Of a stretch of 40,043 nucleotides of DNA, positions 17,801 to 25,612 are shown in pieces (the first letter of the stretch is position 1; each line of letters starts with the position of its first letter). This DNA comes from Nitrospirota bacterium (GTDB lineage Bacteria > Nitrospirota > Thermodesulfovibrionia > Thermodesulfovibrionales > Dissulfurispiraceae). Both the position numbers and the translations under genes were made by a program. The stretch covers positions 1 to 40,043 of the forward strand of contig SCQE01000073.1 of the NCBI GenBank assembly GCA_004321915.1, given 5' to 3'. Below the pieces are notes generated by a model. It was not told where the DNA came from. It saw only the letters and a program-made list of their open reading frames with translations, and ran no database searches.

Positions 17801-18361
17801 ATGTCCAAACACAACATTTTATTGGTTGACGACGAACCGTCGGTGCTTTCGTCCCTCAAGAGGGTGTTCATCGACGAACCTTACACCATCTTCACCGCAC
17901 AGTCGGCGAAGGAAGGCCTGAAGGTCCTGAGCGAAAAAAAGATAAAACTCGTCATATCGGACGAGCAGATGCCCAGCATGTCGGGCTCTGAGTTCCTCTC
18001 GATCGTGAGAAAGGATTTCCCGGGCGCAATCAGGATAATGCTCACAGGCCACGCAAGCATCGGCGCCGCTATGAGGGCCATCAACGAAGGCGAGATCTAC
18101 CGCTTCTTCACAAAGCCGTGGGACGATATAAACCTGCTTTTCGCGGTCAAGGACGCGCTCGAAAAATACGACCTCGAAGAAGAGAACAGGAGACTGCTGA
18201 AAACGGTCAAGAGGCAGACCATAGAGATCAAGAGCCTCGAAAAACAGTTCCCGGGGATCTCGGAGGTGCGGCGCGATGAAAAGGGAAACATAATCGTAGA
18301 CAATCTGACCAACGACGAGATGTCGGCCATTATCGAAGAATGCGAAAAGAAGTACAAATGA
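17801..18361 (+). CDS. Response regulator, REC with short C-terminal helix
   Basis: 186 residues. The receiver (about 4-122) has Asp54 in LVISDEQMPSMSG and the KPWDD signature, the same subfamily as the receivers at 9944, 10864, 11958 and 15356. A coiled coil (about 125-155) and a charged tail with VDNLTNDEMSAIIEECEKK follow. No recognised output domain is present. AGGAG (17791-17795), overlapping the ATPase stop, precedes the ATG by 5 nt, so it is tightly coupled to the REC-fused ATPase and is the last gene of the block. Confidence 0.9.
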   Translation: MSKHNILLVDDEPSVLSSLKRVFIDEPYTIFTAQSAKEGLKVLSEKKIKLVISDEQMPSMSGSEFLSIVRKDFPGAIRIMLTGHASIGAAMRAINEGEIYRFFTKPWDDINLLFAVKDALEKYDLEEENRRLLKTVKRQTIEIKSLEKQFPGISEVRRDEKGNIIVDNLTNDEMSAIIEECEKKYK

Positions 18362-18397
18362 AATGAAAACAAAAAACCGGGGTGAAAAAATCCGCTG

Positions 18398-19393
18398 CTA
18401 CTGCCCCTGCTGCTGCCTGTAAAGAGTCATGTATTCGTTTTCGAGGTCCTCATACTGGGCCTCGACCTTGGCGACCTTATCGGCCTTTTCTTTTAACAGT
18501 TCCTCGAACTCCTTTATCTTGGCCACCAGATCTTCCTTCTCTTTCAATATGCCGGAATAAACAGCTTCGTCAACCTCGCCCTCTACGCCGCCCTGCTGCA
18601 TAAGCCCATTCAGCTGCTCGTCCCACGACCCGAACTGTTCGGCGAGGGCCGAACTGCTCTTTTCGATGGTTGTGACAAAACCGCTCAGCTCGCTGTTGTT
18701 TCCTATGACCTGTTCGGTAGCGGCCTTCAGTTCTTCATTATCGGGCAGCCACGCAGTGAGAGTGGAAAATCTTTCCTGAACATCCTCATAGGTTTTAAGT
18801 ATCGATTTCAGCTTTTTCTGCGCGCTCTCAAAAAGATCTTTGTATCCCATCAGATCGACTATTTTTTGCTTTTGAAACTTTACGACCTTATGCAATGTGG
18901 AAGCCGTTTGCCGATTATCACCGGAGGCTTCTTCCTGCCCCGCAAGAAGATCATCCACGGACACTGCTTCTCCTCCGCCCGGAGCAGCAGCCTGCTCGGC
19001 AAAGGCATCGCCCCAATCGAGGTCTTCCTCTTTTTCAGGCCCTTCTTTTTCGGCCTCAACCTCAAGGGCAGCGGGCTCAGGCCCGGGTTCAGGCGCCGAA
19101 GCCGGAACGGACTCTATGACCGGCCCCTCTTTGATCTGTTCGGGCTCGAGCTCGGGCTCGGGCGCAGGCTTAAGTTCAGGCTCAGGCTCAGGTTCCCGTT
19201 CCGGAACGGAAACAGGTTTTTCCACAATCTCGACCGGCCCTTCCTTGACCGCTACCTCACCTCCGGAAACAGCCTTCTCATACAAAGCCTTGTATCTTGC
19301 CTGTCTGCGGGCGAGCACAACCATCGCAACCAGAATAATGAGGAAGGCCTCGACTACAAGCATGAAATAAAGGGCGTCTATCTCGATGGTCAT
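18398..19393 (-). CDS. Membrane-anchored coiled-coil protein with Glu/Pro-rich linker
   Basis: 331 residues; family not recognised. One N-terminal transmembrane helix (about 8-28) is followed by a short basic turn. A long Glu/Pro-rich repetitive linker (about 62-125, EPEPEPE-type repeats) comes next. Two predicted coiled-coil stretches (about 165-215 and 275-325) end in YRQQQGQ. With the N-terminus out, the bulk would be cytoplasmic on a flexible tether. GGAAGGGG lies about 9 nt before the ATG and the gene starts 15 nt after the stop of the VWA gene, so they form an operon. It converges on the signalling block with no clear terminator between. A scaffold role is possible but unproven. Confidence 0.75.
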   Translation of the reverse strand: MTIEIDALYFMLVVEAFLIILVAMVVLARRQARYKALYEKAVSGGEVAVKEGPVEIVEKPVSVPEREPEPEPELKPAPEPELEPEQIKEGPVIESVPASAPEPGPEPAALEVEAEKEGPEKEEDLDWGDAFAEQAAAPGGGEAVSVDDLLAGQEEASGDNRQTASTLHKVVKFQKQKIVDLMGYKDLFESAQKKLKSILKTYEDVQERFSTLTAWLPDNEELKAATEQVIGNNSELSGFVTTIEKSSSALAEQFGSWDEQLNGLMQQGGVEGEVDEAVYSGILKEKEDLVAKIKEFEELLKEKADKVAKVEAQYEDLENEYMTLYRQQQGQ

Positions 19394-19408
19394 AAAGGCT
19401 TCCCCTTC

Positions 19409-20896
19409 CTATCTCTTTTTCCCTGTCCGCTTCTTGGAAACAACAAGCTTGACCAAAAACGCGACCGCTAATATTGCTGCAAATACGCCGTTGATCAGCC
19501 CGAATTTAATTAAGACGGGCCTCCACGGACTGCCGTGGTCTTTCGTCGGACCATGTTTTGAAGCGTTGTCATAGGCCTTGGTGGAATTGTCCTTGGCCTG
19601 CGGAGGTTCGTTGATCTTAAGCCGGTAGTTCTTCTCCCGCTTGAAAGTCTTGCCTTCGGCCACGATCTTCACAACATAGTCGCCGACATTGCTGAAAGAA
19701 AATCCGGCGGCATATATACCGTCACCGGCCTGTGTATCGCCTAACGAATTCCCGTTGTCCGCAAGTTCGACCTTTGCAGTCTTACCGTCAGAAGTTATGA
19801 TCTCGGCATAAAAAGAGACCTGCCCCAATATCTCGCTCCCTTTCAGAACAACGCCGTCTTTTTCGAGTCTGGCATCCACAGAAATTAATTCACCTTTGTC
19901 CAAAAAATCCTTGTTCATAGAGCTCTTCAGATTGAGATTGGTAAGAATGAAAATACGGTTCCCCTCCGTTGTGCTTAGCTTGACCTTCCACCTGCCCTGC
20001 GCCGGATTCTGTATCGTTATCATATCGAATATCTGCGATTCGAACCACTTGATATTGCTTCCATGACTAGCCGGACTATAGGCCTTTTTTGCCGGATCGA
20101 AAAGTGTGGTCTTCGTTCCGCTCTTTTTGGTGATAACGAGCGTGGCCTCGGTTATGTCCTTGTCGATCGAAAACTCCTCGCCCTCCAAAGGCACGGAATC
20201 CGGAGATTTCATCTTTTCGAACATGTCCGTAAATGTTACATGCACGTCCTTGTCTTGTTTGGCATACCTGAAAAAACCCCCGGTCGCCTTTGCGACCTCC
20301 TCAAGAAGCTTGACGTCCGAAAGATCGGTAAATGCTATGGAATAAAGCCGTATATTGGCCTTGGCAAGGTCCGGCAGCATTTTTGAAAGCTCAACCAAGG
20401 CCGCTTTGTCCTTATCGTCGGAACCTGTAGTCAGCTTGCCGTCCGACATAAGCACAAGAAGCCTGTTCTTTCTTCCGGAGCCTTTGAGCTCGCCGAAACC
20501 CAGCTTTACGGCGTCATGCATATGGGTCGAGAACTCTTTCGAAGAAATCTTATCGACCGCCTTGAACAGAGAATTCCGGTTCTGCGAAGTGTTGGGGGTA
20601 AGAGGTATCAGCGTCTTTGCGGCGTCCCCGAACGATACCACGCCGATACGTTCGTCCTTGCCTAACAGCGAAATAAAGAGCTTGGCAGCGGTCTTCCTGT
20701 AATCGTGCGGGTCGGTCTTCTTCATGCTGCCGGAACTGTCCATCAACAGGATCACATCGTAGCCCCTGTCTGCGGAAGTGGCAGCGGCAGGCACAGCAGC
20801 GGATTTTGGTTCGGAAGAAGCATAAACGCTCCAGCACGAAAAAACAAACAATGCGAGCAGGATATACAGTAATTTTCTCATCAGAGAATATAGCAT
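19409..20896 (-). CDS. Secreted/membrane von Willebrand A domain protein
   Basis: 495 residues. A signal peptide (about 6-26, ending SVYA-SS) precedes a von Willebrand factor A domain (about 45-225) with the metal site DSSGS at 53-57 and a conserved SDGK later. A second region (about 330-430) contains LADNGNSLGDTQAGDGIY, resembling an Ig-like domain that follows VWA in some surface proteins. A Lys/Pro linker, a C-terminal transmembrane helix (about 462-483) and the basic tail KKRTGKKR anchor it in the inner membrane with most of it outside the cytoplasm. ATG at 20881 (MRKLLYILL) is an alternative start and gives a tidier signal peptide. It is the first gene of a two-gene operon with the coiled-coil protein. 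Confidence 0.85.
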   Translation of the reverse strand: MLYSLMRKLLYILLALFVFSCWSVYASSEPKSAAVPAAATSADRGYDVILLMDSSGSMKKTDPHDYRKTAAKLFISLLGKDERIGVVSFGDAAKTLIPLTPNTSQNRNSLFKAVDKISSKEFSTHMHDAVKLGFGELKGSGRKNRLLVLMSDGKLTTGSDDKDKAALVELSKMLPDLAKANIRLYSIAFTDLSDVKLLEEVAKATGGFFRYAKQDKDVHVTFTDMFEKMKSPDSVPLEGEEFSIDKDITEATLVITKKSGTKTTLFDPAKKAYSPASHGSNIKWFESQIFDMITIQNPAQGRWKVKLSTTEGNRIFILTNLNLKSSMNKDFLDKGELISVDARLEKDGVVLKGSEILGQVSFYAEIITSDGKTAKVELADNGNSLGDTQAGDGIYAAGFSFSNVGDYVVKIVAEGKTFKREKNYRLKINEPPQAKDNSTKAYDNASKHGPTKDHGSPWRPVLIKFGLINGVFAAILAVAFLVKLVVSKKRTGKKR

Positions 20897-20972
20897 ATAA
20901 CGGCTCTTTCTGAGAATTCAGGTTGTCAATAAACCGGTTTTGTTAATTGTTCTCTTGTGATGAGATAGGATT

Positions 20973-21230
20973 ATGAAAATTGCGGTATCTCATTTAACGG
21001 AAGAGTTGTCGGCGAGGACCGGCATTAAAACACTCCCCAGACATGACCTCGACCATCTTTCGGTGGACATCAAAAGGGCCTACTCGGCCCTTATAACCGA
21101 GTGGCTCGCATACATGCGGCATATGAAAGAGGATTACCCGTTCCTTTATTCGTTTGCCGTAAGGACCAACCCCTTCGACCCCGAAGCCTCGCCCGAAATA
21201 AAATACACCGGACAACCCTCAGCGGGATGA
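20973..21230 (+). CDS. Small hypothetical protein
   Basis: 85 residues; family not recognised. The sequence is mixed helix, soluble and mildly basic, with a middle part EWLAYMRHMKEDYPFLYS rich in aromatic residues and a conserved-looking tail RTNPFDPEASPE. ATAGGA precedes the ATG by a few nt, and base composition at third positions matches the neighbouring genes. It is divergent from the VWA gene, and its last 12 nt overlap the end of recO on the other strand. Likely real, function unknown. Confidence 0.6.
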   Translation: MKIAVSHLTEELSARTGIKTLPRHDLDHLSVDIKRAYSALITEWLAYMRHMKEDYPFLYSFAVRTNPFDPEASPEIKYTGQPSAG

Positions 21231-21971
21231 GAGAAAAAGCCTCTTGTCAAAAGATTTGGACCCGGAATTTATAAACGAAATGTGAGAATTTATCACGTTC
21301 TGGATTTCGGTCAGAAGATGCACCGGCGCTTTTATACGGTCCAGAGTGGAATACTGCCATTTGAATATGCTCTTATAGAATTTCAGCGCGCTCTCCGTTA
21401 CCTTCACGGCCCTGTCATCTCCCCCTATGCATTCACGACATATTATCGAGCCGTGGGAAACATAAAAATTATGGTGCCGCCTCCCTTCGGTCAGGCCGCC
21501 GCACCTGCCGCAGATCTCGAGCCGGGGGGAGTAACCTGAGATCTCAAGAAACCTGATCTTGTAATAAAGATAATAAAGCCTGTTGTTTATGTCCGCTTCC
21601 AGTTTCGAAAGCGTGGCCAGAAGAAGCCTGAATATTGCGGGATGCGGCTCACGGTCTATAAGAAAATGCAGGTTCATTTCGAGAAGCTCCATGATATTCA
21701 GCATGCCGCCGTAGTCGTCCCTGAGCTTATGAAAAGACTTGACTATATCCGATTGGGTCAGTCTGGGAAGATTGGCGTGCTCCTTGCCCCAAAAGGCTAT
21801 CTTGGCGTATGTCAGGGGCTCGATGCTGCTGCCGAACCTGCTTTTGGTCTTGCGCGGACTCTTGACAAAGACCCTGAGCAGCCCGAAATCCGGCGTGAGA
21901 TATGTGACTATGAGATCTGCCTCTCCAAAAATTGAGCTTTTTAGTACAATGCCCTCTGTCCTGTTAAGCAT
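21219..21971 (-). CDS. recO: DNA repair protein RecO
   Basis: 250 residues, normal length. The N-terminal OB fold begins TEGIVLKSSIFGEADLIV, typical of RecO. The central helical domain is followed by a four-Cys zinc site with C154, C157, C178 and C181 in LEICGRCGG and IICREC. RecO anneals SSB-coated single strands and loads RecA with RecR in recombinational repair. It is the last gene of an era - nuclease-family - recO minus-strand group, a common bacterial linkage for era and recO. Confidence 0.95.
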   Translation of the reverse strand: MLNRTEGIVLKSSIFGEADLIVTYLTPDFGLLRVFVKSPRKTKSRFGSSIEPLTYAKIAFWGKEHANLPRLTQSDIVKSFHKLRDDYGGMLNIMELLEMNLHFLIDREPHPAIFRLLLATLSKLEADINNRLYYLYYKIRFLEISGYSPRLEICGRCGGLTEGRRHHNFYVSHGSIICRECIGGDDRAVKVTESALKFYKSIFKWQYSTLDRIKAPVHLLTEIQNVINSHISFINSGSKSFDKRLFLSSR

Positions 21972-21995
21972 GACTACAGACCCTGCCGGGTGCGT

Positions 21996-22448
21996 TCACA
22001 TTATATTCCCGAAATCTTCGGGCCTTAGGTTCTTAAGCCAGTCTTCGAGCTCGTCGCCCCTGCGCACGCCTAAAATTTCATCTTCGACATAAATAGGGGC
22101 CTGCACCCTCAACGCGACCGCAATAGCATCGGAAGGCCTCGAATCGACAGAGACCTCCTTCTTGCCGTCAAAAGCGTATATTAAAGCGTAGTAGGTATTA
22201 TCGACAATTTCGGTTATCACCACGCGGGTCACTTTTGCGTTAAGGCTCTCGAATACATTTTTAACAAGGTCGTGGGTGAGCGGTCTCGGGGTCACCACCT
22301 TGCCTATTGCGAGCGCTATGGCGTCAGCCTCGGGTTTGCCTATCCAGATAGGCAGGGTTTCGCTGCCGTCGACCTGCTGAAGCAAAAGTATATACATCCC
22401 GCTGCGCGGATCGAAAAGCAGCCCTTCAACCTTCATCTGTATATGCAT
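21996..22448 (-). CDS. Bifunctional nuclease family protein (DUF151)
   Basis: 150 residues. The family is identified by the N-terminal MKVEGLLFDPRSGMYILLL, the central LPIWIGKPEADAIALA and the near-invariant DSRPSDAIAVALR motif, with a conserved acidic C-terminal helix. Members are small single-domain proteins; plant and mycobacterial homologues were reported to have RNase/DNase activity, but a bacterial role is poorly defined. Its ATG overlaps the era stop by one base (TGATG), so it is translationally coupled to era. Confidence 0.92.
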   Translation of the reverse strand: MHIQMKVEGLLFDPRSGMYILLLQQVDGSETLPIWIGKPEADAIALAIGKVVTPRPLTHDLVKNVFESLNAKVTRVVITEIVDNTYYALIYAFDGKKEVSVDSRPSDAIAVALRVQAPIYVEDEILGVRRGDELEDWLKNLRPEDFGNIM

Positions 22449-23335
22449 CAGTTATACCCTAAATCCTTCAGGGCCCTTTCGTCGCCCCGCCAATCCTTCT
22501 TTACCTTGACCCACAGCTTCAAAAACAGTTTGCAGCCGAGCAGCCGCTCAGCCTCAAACCTCGCTGCAGTCCCTATTTCTTTAAGCTTTCTCCCGCTTTT
22601 ACCTATTATAATACCCTTTTGGCCGTCTCTTTCAACATAAATATTTGCATCTATGAGTATTACATCCTCTTTTTTCTCAGTCCATGATATGACCTCTACG
22701 GCAACGGAATAAGGTATTTCATCGCCTGTCTTCTGCATAACTTTTTCCCGGACTATTTCGGCGACCATAAAACGCTCGATCTGGTCGGTGACTATATCGT
22801 CGGGATAGTATTTCGGGCCTTCGGGCAGGCGTTCGACAATCCGCTCCAAGAGGATATCTGTCCCGTCGCCCGTCTTTGCCGAAACCGGAATTATTTCGGT
22901 AAAGTCGTATAGCTCCGTGTAGGCCTCGATGACAGGCAGGAGTTCGGGCTTTTTTACATTATCGATTTTATTTATCAGAAGAAACACATCCTTGTTGAGC
23001 GTCCTGACCATGTCCAGTATAAAGTTATCGCCCTTGCCCGGCTTTTCGGGCTCGGCCATAAAAAGTATAAGGTCCACTTCCTTGACCGATTCGCAGGCCT
23101 TTGCAACTATAAGCTCTCCGAGCTTATGCTGCGGCTTGTGTATTCCGGGCGTATCGACAAAAATAATCTGCGAGCCGGGAAGATTTTTTATTCCAACTAT
23201 CCTGTTGCGTGTGGTCTGGGGCTTGGGGCTGACAATGGACACCTTCTCGCCTATTAGCGCGTTGAGCAGGGTCGATTTGCCCACGTTGGGTCTGCCTGCC
23301 AACGCGACCATGCCGCTTTTAAAGCTTTTCGTCAT
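22448..23335 (-). CDS. era: Ribosome-assembly GTPase Era
   Basis: 295 residues from the chosen start MTKSFKSG. The frame extends 26 codons further up, but that extension is hydrophobic and unlike Era. G1 GRPNVGKS, G2 with PQTTRNRI, G3 DTPGIHKP, G4 NKID and G5 SAK are all present. The C-terminal KH domain contains the GQKGIIIGKSGRKLKEIG motif that binds the 3' end of 16S rRNA. Era assists 30S maturation. No clear ribosome site precedes the start; the 5' region is AT-rich and shared with the divergent REC-HD-GYP gene. Confidence 0.95.
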   Translation of the reverse strand: MTKSFKSGMVALAGRPNVGKSTLLNALIGEKVSIVSPKPQTTRNRIVGIKNLPGSQIIFVDTPGIHKPQHKLGELIVAKACESVKEVDLILFMAEPEKPGKGDNFILDMVRTLNKDVFLLINKIDNVKKPELLPVIEAYTELYDFTEIIPVSAKTGDGTDILLERIVERLPEGPKYYPDDIVTDQIERFMVAEIVREKVMQKTGDEIPYSVAVEVISWTEKKEDVILIDANIYVERDGQKGIIIGKSGRKLKEIGTAARFEAERLLGCKLFLKLWVKVKKDWRGDERALKDLGYN

Positions 23336-23449
23336 ATGGAATATTATCAAAAAAACATAAAAAAATGTTATCCGGACGACAAAACACCTGCATCGCATCT
23401 GAAAAAACGGCATTCTTCCGGCCGCTGTGAAATTTTTTATAAAAACATC

Positions 23450-23455
23450 TATAAT
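23450..23455 (+). promoter_or_regulatory. Perfect -10 hexamer upstream of REC-HD-GYP gene
   Basis: TATAAT at 23450-23455 sits in an AT-rich stretch only 8 nt before ATG 23463. No good -35 is seen at 17 nt (GTGAAA). If used, the transcript would be leaderless or nearly so, which would agree with the lack of a ribosome site at that ATG. Confidence 0.35.
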
Positions 23456-23462
23456 TCAGTAT

Positions 23463-24575
23463 ATGGACCAAGAGAAGGACGCACGTACCTCCCCGTTTGC
23501 CTCCGAAAAAGAGGAGCCTCAAAAAATACTTGTGGTGGATGACGACCGCAATGTCCTTATTGTAAGTTCGGCCCTTCTCAAAGAATACGGCTATCTGGTT
23601 TACACCAGCGACCATCCGCTTGCGGCCTTAGAGATGCTTAAGAACACGGAGTTCGACATAGTGCTCTCGGACATCAAAATGCCCGAAATATCCGGGGTAG
23701 AACTGCTGAGCAGGATACGCGAATTCGACCCCGAAATACCGGTAATACTTATGACAGGTTTTGCCGAACTCGATATGGCGATAAACGCCGTAAAACAGGG
23801 CGCCTTCGATTTTATTACAAAACCGTACCAGTTCGAATACCTCGCCTATTCGGTCAAACGGGCCCTCGATTTCAAACGCTTCAGAAAAATGGAAAAACGC
23901 TACAAGAAAATGCTCGAAGACGAGGTAAGGAAAAAAACTAGGGAGCTGTCGCGCGCGCTTTTAAAGCTCGGCAACATGAGCAAAGAGCTGATACAAAGGC
24001 TGACCATAGTGGCTGAATACAGAGACACGGACACCGGCACCCACATCTCGCGCATAGGCATGTATTCGGAAGTGCTCTCCGAGGCGTTGGGAAGAGGGCG
24101 TGATTTCTGCGAGAGCATAAAGTTCGCAAGCACCATGCACGACATAGGTAAAATAGGGATCCCCGACAGCATACTGCTCAAACCGGCAGGACTTACAAAA
24201 GAAGAGTTCGAAATAATGAAAGAGCATACGACTATAGGAAGAAAAATACTGGCAGACTCCGAATACGAGGACATACAGATGGCCGCGCTGATTGCGCTCT
24301 CGCACCATGAACGCTGGGACGGCGGGGGCTATCCCAATAAGCTGAAAGGCGCAGACATACCTATCGAAGGAAGGATAGTGATGCTCGTAGACCAGTACGA
24401 CGCGCTCAGGAGTAAAAGACCTTACAAGCCCTCCTTCGAACACGAAAAAGTCGTGAAGATACTTACGGAAGGCGACGGCAGGACACTTCCCGAACATTTC
24501 GATCCGGATATCCTCAACGCCTTTCTCAAGATAGCGCACAAATTCGACGAGATATTCAATAAGCACACCGATTGA
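23463..24575 (+). CDS. REC-HD-GYP response regulator (probable c-di-GMP phosphodiesterase)
   Basis: 370 residues from ATG 23463; a GTG at 23427 would add 12 residues but overlaps the putative -10. The receiver (about 20-140) has Asp70 and ends KPYQFEYL, an NtrC-like receiver type distinct from the KPW receivers of the first block. After a coiled coil, the HD-GYP domain (about 175-365) has MHDIGKIG (His216, Asp217), [11 protein letters not shown] at 261-271 and [13 protein letters not shown], all intact. It should hydrolyse c-di-GMP. No cognate kinase lies next to it. The following DUF1460 gene starts 10 nt downstream and may be co-transcribed. Confidence 0.92.
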   Translation: MDQEKDARTSPFASEKEEPQKILVVDDDRNVLIVSSALLKEYGYLVYTSDHPLAALEMLKNTEFDIVLSDIKMPEISGVELLSRIREFDPEIPVILMTGFAELDMAINAVKQGAFDFITKPYQFEYLAYSVKRALDFKRFRKMEKRYKKMLEDEVRKKTRELSRALLKLGNMSKELIQRLTIVAEYRDTDTGTHISRIGMYSEVLSEALGRGRDFCESIKFASTMHDIGKIGIPDSILLKPAGLTKEEFEIMKEHTTIGRKILADSEYEDIQMAALIALSHHERWDGGGYPNKLKGADIPIEGRIVMLVDQYDALRSKRPYKPSFEHEKVVKILTEGDGRTLPEHFDPDILNAFLKIAHKFDEIFNKHTD

Positions 24576-24585
24576 TTCCGCATAT

Positions 24586-25392
24586 ATGAAAAAGAGCGGC
24601 CCTGCCTTCTTCGCGCCTTTCTTTCTGTTTTTTATCATGTCGTATAACATTGCATCGGCGTTGACCGGAAACGACATAGAAACAATTCAGAAAACTCTTG
24701 CGAATAGACCTCCCGGTGAACGCATCGCCGTATGGGCCGAAAAATTCATAGGGACCCCGTACGACCCCGACCCGTTAGGCGAGTATGTTTCTAAAGCCGT
24801 GATAGTGGCCGACGAGCGCGTGGACTGTATGTACCTGACATTCCGCGCCGTGGAACTCGCGCTCGGAACTTCGCCCGAAGAATCGATACGGATAGCGCTC
24901 GACAAGAGATTTCACGGAAAAGGGATTGTCCGGAATGAAACGGTCATGAATTACGAAGAGCGTTTCGAATACGGTGAAGACATGATCTTAAGCGGCAAGT
25001 GGGGCAAAGACATAACTGCCTCTATCGGCAAAACCGTCAAGATAAAAGGCTCAAGAGGCATACCGGCGTTTGAAATCCTCACACCGCAAAATATCCTGAA
25101 AGGCGCGGACAAACTCAGGGACGGCGATATAATCTTCCTTGTAAAAGCGCCCCATAAGAGAAAACGGAACGAGATCGTGGGACATATAGGCATAATAAAA
25201 ACCGGCGCGCCCGCAGATAAGGGAGACCTGATGCAGAAGTCCCCTGCAAGCGCATCTCAACGCAATGTCCATATCATCCACGCGGGCGGCAGAAAAGGAA
25301 TAGGCGGCTCGGTAAAAAAAGTTTTACTGCAAGACTACATCAAAAAGATGCCCTTTGTCGGAGCAAAGATTACAAGGTTTGACGGGTCTTGA
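24586..25392 (+). CDS. DUF1460 family NlpC/P60-like amidase, exported
   Basis: 268 residues. An N-terminal hydrophobic signal peptide (about 7-25) suggests export. The motif FIGTPYDPDPLGEY (about 54-67), a probable nucleophile Cys81 in VDCMYLTFRAVEL and His200 in EIVGHIGII match DUF1460. This family is related to NlpC/P60 peptidases and includes a structurally studied N-acetylmuramoyl-L-alanine amidase-like member. A role in cell-wall peptide or amide cleavage in the periplasm is likely. It follows the REC-HD-GYP gene by 10 nt with no evident ribosome site. Confidence 0.85.
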   Translation: MKKSGPAFFAPFFLFFIMSYNIASALTGNDIETIQKTLANRPPGERIAVWAEKFIGTPYDPDPLGEYVSKAVIVADERVDCMYLTFRAVELALGTSPEESIRIALDKRFHGKGIVRNETVMNYEERFEYGEDMILSGKWGKDITASIGKTVKIKGSRGIPAFEILTPQNILKGADKLRDGDIIFLVKAPHKRKRNEIVGHIGIIKTGAPADKGDLMQKSPASASQRNVHIIHAGGRKGIGGSVKKVLLQDYIKKMPFVGAKITRFDGS

Positions 25393-25410
25393 ACCGGCTG
25401 TCGGCTTGCG

Positions 25411-25503
25411 CTATTTCCTTCTCTGCGCGCGGGTCTGTTTACGAAGTTTCTTGTGCTTATGCTTACGCATCTTCTTCTTTCTCCACTTTACAACGCTTCC
25501 CAA
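25411..25503 (-). CDS. 30-aa AURKAIP1/COX24-domain basic protein
   Basis: TTG start at 25503, behind a near-perfect Shine-Dalgarno sequence at 7-nt spacing, gives a 30-residue protein ending at TAG 25411. It begins MGSVVKWRKKKMRKHKHKK and ends LRKQTRAQRRK, with about half the residues Lys or Arg. This matches the very short bacterial proteins annotated as AURKAIP1/COX24 domain, which resemble a mitochondrial small-subunit ribosomal protein, so a ribosome-associated role is likely. It is short enough to be missed by automated calling. It lies downstream of the activase gene, separated by a heptanucleotide-repeat region, and converges with the DUF1460 gene. Confidence 0.85.
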   Translation of the reverse strand: MGSVVKWRKKKMRKHKHKKLRKQTRAQRRK

Positions 25504-25509
25504 TGTATG

Positions 25510-25518
25510 ACCTCCTTT
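25510..25518 (-). promoter_or_regulatory. Strong Shine-Dalgarno deciding a TTG start
   Basis: On the minus strand AAAGGAGGT lies 6-7 nt before TTG 25503. Its strength and spacing fix the start of the 30-residue basic protein and argue that the tiny gene is translated. Confidence 0.8.
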
Positions 25519-25527
25519 CTAAAATAC

Positions 25528-25612
25528 AAGTAAGAAGTGAGAACTTAGAACTAAAAACTTTTTACTTCTTACTTCACACTTCTCACTTTTTATTTCTCGC
25601 TTGTTACTTATT
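25528..25612. repeat. Inverted pair of 7-bp repeat tracts (CTTACTT/ACTTCTT family)
   Basis: Five phased heptads at 25528-25562 (AAGTAAG, AAGTGAG, AACTTAG, AACTAAA, AACTTTT) are followed, after one T, by seven heptads at 25564-25612 (ACTTCTT, ACTTCAC, ACTTCTC, ACTTTTT, ATTTCTC, GCTTGTT, ACTTATT). The left block is the same family in opposite orientation, so AAGTAAGAAGT can pair with ACTTCTTACTT to form a hairpin. The right end overlaps the last codons and stop of the activase gene. Confidence 0.75.

Noticed and set aside
18866-19471. Plus-strand open frames opposite the coiled-coil gene
   Set aside because: They arise from the Glu/Pro-rich repeats read on the other strand and give Phe/Arg/Ser/Gly low-complexity products. 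The minus frame has a proper start, ribosome site and TM helix.
20920-20972. Divergent promoter between the VWA gene and the 85-aa gene
   Set aside because: TTGACA-like hexamers are present on the minus strand, but no -10 lies at 16-18 nt, so the site could not be supported.
22448-23413. Longer Era with 26 extra N-terminal residues
   Set aside because: The extension is hydrophobic and Cys/Phe-rich, unlike Era, which normally begins a few residues before the G1 motif.
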